A DNA stretch of 64,000 nucleotides from NCBI RefSeq assembly GCF_001280015.1, contig NZ_LGDV01000200.1, positions 1 to 64,000 on the forward strand. The letters are read 5' to 3'. The position numbers and the translations under genes were made by a program. The number at the start of each line of letters is the position of its first letter. The stretch's first letter is position 1. The notes below the pieces were generated by a model. The model had not been told where the DNA came from and did not search any database. It saw only the letters and a program-made list of their open reading frames with translations. This stretch comes from Streptomyces sp. MMG1121 (GTDB taxonomy: Bacteria; Actinomycetota; Actinomycetes; Streptomycetales; Streptomycetaceae). Below, in pieces: positions 62,200 through 64,000 of this stretch.

Positions 62200-62427
62200 A
62201 TGCGTGTACGTACCGCCATCGCTGGGATCGCGCTGGCTGCTGCCGCCACCGTCGGGATGGCAGGCATCGCAGCAGCCGACACCGGGCCCGACGGCATTGC
62301 TATCCAGAGCCCTGGCGTTGCCGCCGGCAACAACGTCCAGGTGCCTGTCCAGGTGCCTGTCAACCCGTGTGGCGCCGGTATCGGGGCCCTTACTCCCACA
62401 CACGGAAACTTCTGCGTGAACAAATGA
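62200..62427 (+). CDS. Chaplin-like small secreted protein
   Basis: The 75-residue protein has a signal peptide (about 1-26; cleavage near AAA-DTG) and a 49-residue mature part that follows the chaplin plan: SPGVAAGNNVQVPVQVPVNP, then two Cys framing CGAGIGALTPTHGNFC. Chaplins coat aerial hyphae and spores; the usual NVVGLLNPAFGN core is degenerate (IGALTPTHGN), and no second chaplin domain or sorting signal is present. GGAGGAAAG precedes ATG 62200. It is unusual on a mobile element. Confidence 0.82.
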   Translation: MRVRTAIAGIALAAAATVGMAGIAAADTGPDGIAIQSPGVAAGNNVQVPVQVPVNPCGAGIGALTPTHGNFCVNK

Positions 62428-62483
62428 GTAATTTTGACTGATTCAAGTCGGAATGTTCCGAATGGCATGCCTTAGCACCGAGT

Positions 62484-62516
62484 CCCGCCTGTGCGCCGGG
62501 GGCAGCACACAGGCGG
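62484..62516 (+). terminator. Terminator after chaplin-like gene
   Basis: CCCGCCTGTG pairs with CACAGGCGGG across a 13-nt loop, 56 nt after the stop. Confidence 0.7.
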
Positions 62517-62589
62517 GGCGATGTGGCGATGCTCGGGCCGTGTCACCGACCAGCACACCCAGGGGTGGGGGAACTGCGGTGTGCCGGGC

Positions 62590-63735
62590 TTACAGGGCGC
62601 CGATGGACGCGCGCCACCGACCACGGGAGAGGTGGCACACTCCATCGGGCGTGATGCGGACTCGGGCGCCGAGTAGGGGCAACGCGCCCTCGGCGTTGAG
62701 CCGGTTCCGGATGCGTTCCAGGGCATCCCAGAGCCGTTGTGGGCCGCTCTGGTGGACTTCCGGCGGGTCGGTCCACTCGGCGGACGCGCGCGCCCATGAG
62801 CCATCCGGGTGGACGAGGTAGGCGGTCCGCTGGCGTCCGTTGATCTCGTAGCCGAGTTCGACGCCCGGTGTGGTCACTTCCAGCATGGACCGGAGTTCCC
62901 ACGCGTTCGCAACGTCCACCACGGGATACCGGCCGGTGCTCGTCTCCTCCCCCTGGCCCCCGTGGGCTAGGGCGAACAGGTGCGCGAGGGTGGGTGGGTA
63001 GTCGTCCCCGGACCGGGTGAGCATGAAGCCCGCCATGTCCCGCTCTACCTGCCCGATGACGTCCCCGTTCCGGTCTTTCCATCCGGTGATGATCAGGGAA
63101 GTGTGCGCGAGGGTCGTTGCGATGCGCCCTCCGGGTTCCAGCGCGCCGAGTACCGCCCGGAGCCCCGGCCCCGGAGTTAGCGCCACCGTGCACACGATTC
63201 GGTCGTATGAGCCCGGTACGTGCTCGGTGGCGTCAGCTGTGACCATCTTCGGGTGGTGGCCCATGGACGCAAGCCGTTCTCCTGCCGCGCTGACTAGGTA
63301 TGGGTCCACGTCCAGACTCGTCACGCATCCGTCTCCGAGCCGGTGACAGGCGTACGCCGTGAGTCCGCCGGCTCCGGTTCCCAAGTCGAGCAGGGACAGT
63401 CCGTCGCCGAGTCGGCCGTGTCGGAGCATCCGGACAACCAAGCTCGGCAGTGTGGCGGACGAGGTGGGTAGTCCCTTGGGCTGGTCGCCGGGCTTTGCCT
63501 GGTCGGCGTGCAGCGTGCCAACCCTGGTGATCAGCGACCGGTCTGCGTACGCGGCGTCTGCCCACGCTTCCGGGTCGCTGGGCCCGTCCCGCAGCACCCA
63601 TCGTCCCGCGTCGTCCACTTCCCACCATCGCGGAACCAGTAGGTGACGGGCGGTGCGTGCCACGAGGGCGAGCCATCGCGAGTCCGGGTCGGTCACCTGG
63701 TCTGCAAGGGCGTGTGCCCTTGTCTCCCAATCCAT
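62590..63735 (-). CDS. PCMT-type SAM-dependent methyltransferase (peptide maturase associated)
   Basis: The 381-residue protein has an N-terminal 85-residue region (HLLVPRWWEVDDAGRW), a protein-isoaspartyl-methyltransferase-like SAM domain (about 85-215; LLDLGTGAGGLTAYA motif I, SLDVDPYLVSAA motif II) and a 150-residue C-terminal extension. The layout resembles methyltransferases of RiPP systems (FxLD or ATP-grasp peptide maturase types), not housekeeping PCMT. GGAAGG precedes ATG 63735; it lies 18 bp downstream of a SPASM gene on the same strand. Confidence 0.78.
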   Translation of the reverse strand: MDWETRAHALADQVTDPDSRWLALVARTARHLLVPRWWEVDDAGRWVLRDGPSDPEAWADAAYADRSLITRVGTLHADQAKPGDQPKGLPTSSATLPSLVVRMLRHGRLGDGLSLLDLGTGAGGLTAYACHRLGDGCVTSLDVDPYLVSAAGERLASMGHHPKMVTADATEHVPGSYDRIVCTVALTPGPGLRAVLGALEPGGRIATTLAHTSLIITGWKDRNGDVIGQVERDMAGFMLTRSGDDYPPTLAHLFALAHGGQGEETSTGRYPVVDVANAWELRSMLEVTTPGVELGYEINGRQRTAYLVHPDGSWARASAEWTDPPEVHQSGPQRLWDALERIRNRLNAEGALPLLGARVRITPDGVCHLSRGRWRASIGAL

Positions 63736-63753
63736 GCCGCTGAGCCTTCCAGG

Positions 63754-64000
63754 TCAGTACGCGGGATCACATGCTTCGGTGTTGGCGGGATCGCAGTCGC
63801 CCGAGTCGTCCGGCGGGCACGCGGTCACGCGCGGGGGCGGAATGCTGGCCGACAGGTTCGCCCAAGCCTTCCCACGGAACAGCTCGGCGAGCCGCGTTTC
63901 CCGCACGTTGCCTGCCGGGAAGTCGCGCGAGAGCACGCAGCCGGCTAGGTCCCCGTTGGGGAGGATGGCGGCTCGGCCCCTGGTGCACCTGCCGCACATC
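63754..64000 (-). CDS. Radical SAM/SPASM-type peptide maturase (3' part only)
   Basis: The visible 81 C-terminal residues contain a SPASM-like cluster-binding region: CGRCTRGRAAILPNGDLAGC (first visible Cys are the frame's start), then CVLSRDFPAGNVRE, and an unusual tail with Cys at ACPPDDSGDC and EACDPAY. The CxxCCx... IxPxGxxxxC pattern with GN-(V/I)RE is typical of auxiliary 4Fe-4S domains in RiPP radical-SAM enzymes. The radical-SAM core lies to the right of the window and is inferred. Confidence 0.65.
   Translation of the reverse strand, partial: MCGRCTRGRAAILPNGDLAGCVLSRDFPAGNVRETRLAELFRGKAWANLSASIPPPRVTACPPDDSGDCDPANTEACDPAY

Larger units (their letters stand above)
60868..64000. mobile_element. 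Left part of a probable integrative element (AICE- or phage-like)
   Basis: From the break in the methyltransferase gene to the window edge, GC is lower and coding density looser, and the genes are of accessory type: two small overlapping genes, short GntR repressor with iteron-like operator, chaplin-like peptide, SPASM/methyltransferase pair. Integrase, replication and right-end genes are not visible, so type and length are unknown. Confidence 0.6.

Noticed and set aside
60868..64000. Insertion sequence or transposase at the methyltransferase break
   Set aside because: No transposase frame or terminal inverted repeats are visible; the gene content fits an integrative element better.

Overview
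The window is chromosomal DNA of a Streptomyces (or very close actinomycete). Evidence: very high GC with strong third-position GC bias, frequent GTG starts, ATGA/GTGA start-stop overlaps, several TAnnnT boxes 6-8 nt before start codons, and a run of Streptomyces signature genes in an order resembling the Streptomyces core chromosome (wblE, sigR-rsrA, sigH with its anti-sigma gene, dasR, sodN-sodX, epi-isozizaene synthase-CYP170, B12-riboswitch-controlled nrdAB). I recognised genes from motifs and memory of the families; no search was run.

Layout. 1-2.4 kb: three tandem AIM24-family genes, the first cut by the window edge. 2.5-8.4 kb: NUDIX and zincin-like genes, an NAD-dependent epimerase, moaE, a YlbL-type PDZ/Lon protease and a PPA1309 protein. 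8.6-13.8 kb: a giant UPF0182 membrane protein and two identical initiator-tRNA genes flanking a Sel1-repeat gene. 13.9-18.6 kb: Fur-type regulator with divergent catalase, CBS protein, hisN, TetR and SMR exporter. 18.6-23.4 kb: rsgA, aroA, M50 protease, SRAP protein and a hydrolase. 23.4-28.4 kb: sigR-rsrA thiol-stress switch with its own SigR-type promoter, two HD-domain membrane proteins and a TPR protein. 28.5-31.9 kb: peptide deformylase and the albaflavenone pair eizS-cyp170A1.

31.9-36.9 kb: the class Ia ribonucleotide reductase locus nrdA-nrdB-nrdS, preceded by a cobalamin riboswitch and a 31-nt-spaced pair of candidate NrdR boxes. 36.9-41.6 kb: sodium:solute symporter with its DUF3311 partner, then dasR and nagB lying unusually close together (the dasABC sugar-transporter genes expected beside dasR are absent), with three dre-type operators and decayed TetR and SDR gene remnants. 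41.8-47.8 kb: a cytosolic-type sensor kinase, wblE, a diacylglycerol-kinase-like gene, sigH and its anti-sigma gene, and a zf-UBP protein. 47.9-54.1 kb: Na+/H+ antiporter, a PLP-dependent deaminase/desulfhydrase, an amidase, and a two-gene family 2B encapsulin system: a cNMP-domain shell protein followed by a polyprenyl diphosphate synthase with a disordered N-terminal tail. 54.4-60.4 kb: small enzymes, VOC proteins, a phosphate transporter, nickel SOD with its maturation protease, and a CGNR regulator.

From about 60.86 kb the character changes. A methyltransferase gene is broken after about 120 codons and is followed by genes typical of integrative elements: two small overlapping leftward genes, a short GntR repressor preceded by 17-bp direct repeats, a chaplin-like secreted peptide, and, running off the right edge, a PCMT-type methyltransferase downstream of a radical-SAM/SPASM gene. 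This is probably the left end of an integrated element; its integrase and right end are not in the window. The two most interesting systems are the encapsulin-prenyl synthase pair and the SPASM/methyltransferase pair.
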